The notes under the pieces were generated by a model that worked only from the letters and a program-made list of their open reading frames with translations, made no database searches and was not told the DNA's origin. This document shows, piece after piece, positions 62,521 through 64,000 of a stretch of DNA of 64,000 nt. Source of the DNA: Peromyscus leucopus (Eukaryota; Chordata; Mammalia; Rodentia; Cricetidae); assembly GCF_004664715.2 (NCBI RefSeq), contig NC_051086.1:70113986-70177985 (forward strand), read 5' to 3'. The stretch's first letter is position 1. Every line of letters starts with the position of its first letter. The position numbers and the translations under genes are program-made.

Positions 62521-62787
62521 AGTTTCTACTTTAGGTCGAGAAACAGGAAAATCCTCTCATGACATTAGGTCAGAAACCTCAAAGTCAAGGAAGATATCAT
62601 GAAGGTCTCAGAGAAAAATGGTCTGAGGCAGATGCAAAGCTTCCAAAAGGCAAGTTCCAGGGATAGTGAGTCATCCAGGGAGACTGAGGTAATTCCAAGA
62701 GACAAAGCATAGTATAAAGTAAGATAAAGGGAACAAGGAGTAGATCATGGGTCTGAAAATAGTTTCCCATATTGGGCTTAAATGCTA

Positions 62788-62943
62788 AGTTTTTTGTTTG
62801 TTTTCTAAAGCTTTTCAAGATAGGGTCTCTGTGTGTAGCCCTGGCTGTCATGGAACTTGCTCTGTAAAATAACTCAGAGATCCACCTGCCTCAGCCTCCC
62901 AAATAATGGAATTAAAGGCGTGTGCCACCACTGCCCAGCTAGG
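62788..62943 (-). repeat. B1 SINE (moderately diverged)
   Basis: TCAAGATAGGGTCTCTGTGT to GGAATTAAAGGCGTGTGCCA and CCACTGCCCAGCT. Confidence 0.9.
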
Positions 62944-63962
62944 TGTTGTTTTTTAAACTTGAGAATGTCATGCTTAAGTTGTATTGTTAAGTTTACTTCT
63001 GTTTTAACATAAAAGATAACTCAAACAGTATATCCCAAGGCTGAAGAGAAATGAAAAGATGAATTTAATAACAAAAAGAAATTCAACTAAGAATATGATT
63101 GTTTTAAAAAGAAAACTTGTTCTTAAAAAAGAACAAGTGAGGATGTTCAAAAGGAAGTAAGCTTGGCCTGTGAGACGGTGGGGGTGCACTAGCAGCACGG
63201 ACCCACAACTCCTCGCCTCAACAAGTTTCTTGGGAACTCTAGAAAGTTTGACTTTCAGCATTATGCTAGCTAGGCTCCCCAGAAAAGTCAGATGGGCTAA
63301 GATGTTTACCTTTCATTCTACAATGTAAGACAATTTCAGCATTTCTTACATTAAAAACCCCTATGGGTTTATCCATGTAACACAGAGCCCAGATCAATTT
63401 AGGAGAACCAGCCAATACAGCTATGAACTATTTCCAAGTGATAACAGGTGGAAAGGTAAGAAATGCAGTTCTCATATAATTGTGCTCAATCTAGAATTCT
63501 CCCATAAGTCAAAAGTAAAATAATTTCTTATGTGTGACAGTGGGCAGGTGGTACTCTGTGGGTTTTGTAATTTTCCTGGTTTTTCATAGATAGCTACAAA
63601 TAATTATTTTTCCCCACAAAATAACTGGTAGGTATAAGAATACTGCTAACAAGCCAAGTTAAATATTAAACAAGTTTCCAGTTCTTCACTGCGTCTATAA
63701 TTTAGCATTCTTTAATGTATTATTCTCCAGTCCAGAACAGGAAGTCTTTACTCCTCTCCTACAGAATTCATGTGTCACAATGCCAAGTTTCCTTGACCTT
63801 CTTGATTTATGAATTATACATGATTAATGTTTTCATTTCCAAATTCTGGCAGATTTGATGCTAGAAGTAAACCTGGGTATTTTCTCACAAACGATAAAGA
63901 ATCTTGAAAATGATACTAAAAGTAAACCAATAAAATCAAACCAAAAAAAAAAAAAATCTAAG

Positions 63963-64000
63963 TCAGGGGATGTCAAGATAGCTCAGCAGGTAAAGGTGCT
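63963..64000 (+). repeat. B2-type SINE head, cut by window end
   Basis: TCAAGATAGCTCAGCAGGTA and AAGGTGCT match a B2/B3 tRNA-derived head. The rest lies outside. Confidence 0.6.

Overview
This is mammalian nuclear DNA, almost certainly from a muroid rodent. It is dense in B1, B2, B3-type and ID SINEs, carries rodent-type L1 ends and several LTR fragments, and has split genes with GT-AG introns. The repeats fit a cricetid (hamster, vole or deer-mouse group) better than Mus, but I cannot name the species. The three genes are the conserved trio at human 17q23: VMP1, PTRH2 and CLTC.

Layout. Positions 1 to about 23.6 kb are the 5' part of VMP1, on the minus strand. Only one coding exon (3080-3181, with the initiator ATG) lies here; the rest of the gene continues past the left edge. 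A CpG-rich bidirectional promoter at about 23.58-24.01 kb separates VMP1 from PTRH2, which is on the plus strand. PTRH2 has an untranslated first exon ending at 24007, an 11.6-kb intron full of repeats, and a single coding exon (CDS 35588-36112) with a poly(A) signal at 36165. About 4.4 kb of repeat-rich intergenic DNA follows. CLTC (clathrin heavy chain, minus strand) ends at about 40.6 kb and runs tail-to-tail with PTRH2. Its last 18 coding exons are all in the window and intact. Their lengths sum to exactly 911 codons plus a stop, which is residues 765-1675 of a 1675-residue heavy chain; the earlier exons lie beyond the right edge.

Function. VMP1 is an ER scramblase and autophagy protein, PTRH2 (Bit1) is a mitochondrial-anchored peptidyl-tRNA hydrolase, and CLTC forms the legs and hub of the clathrin triskelion. 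They share neighbourhood and, for VMP1 and PTRH2, a promoter, but not a pathway.

I found no undescribed multigene system, CRISPR array or novel coding cluster. The more interesting signals are loss of the upstream PTRH2 start codon, LTR insertions whose target-site duplications can be read (one splits a B1 SINE), a 97-bp inverted repeat of unknown origin in the PTRH2 intron, a 27-bp perfect direct repeat in a SINE-poor CLTC intron, a G-rich array in place of a B1 tail, and a SINE ending 17 bp from a CLTC splice donor. Statements about human or mouse proteins are from memory, because no alignment could be run.
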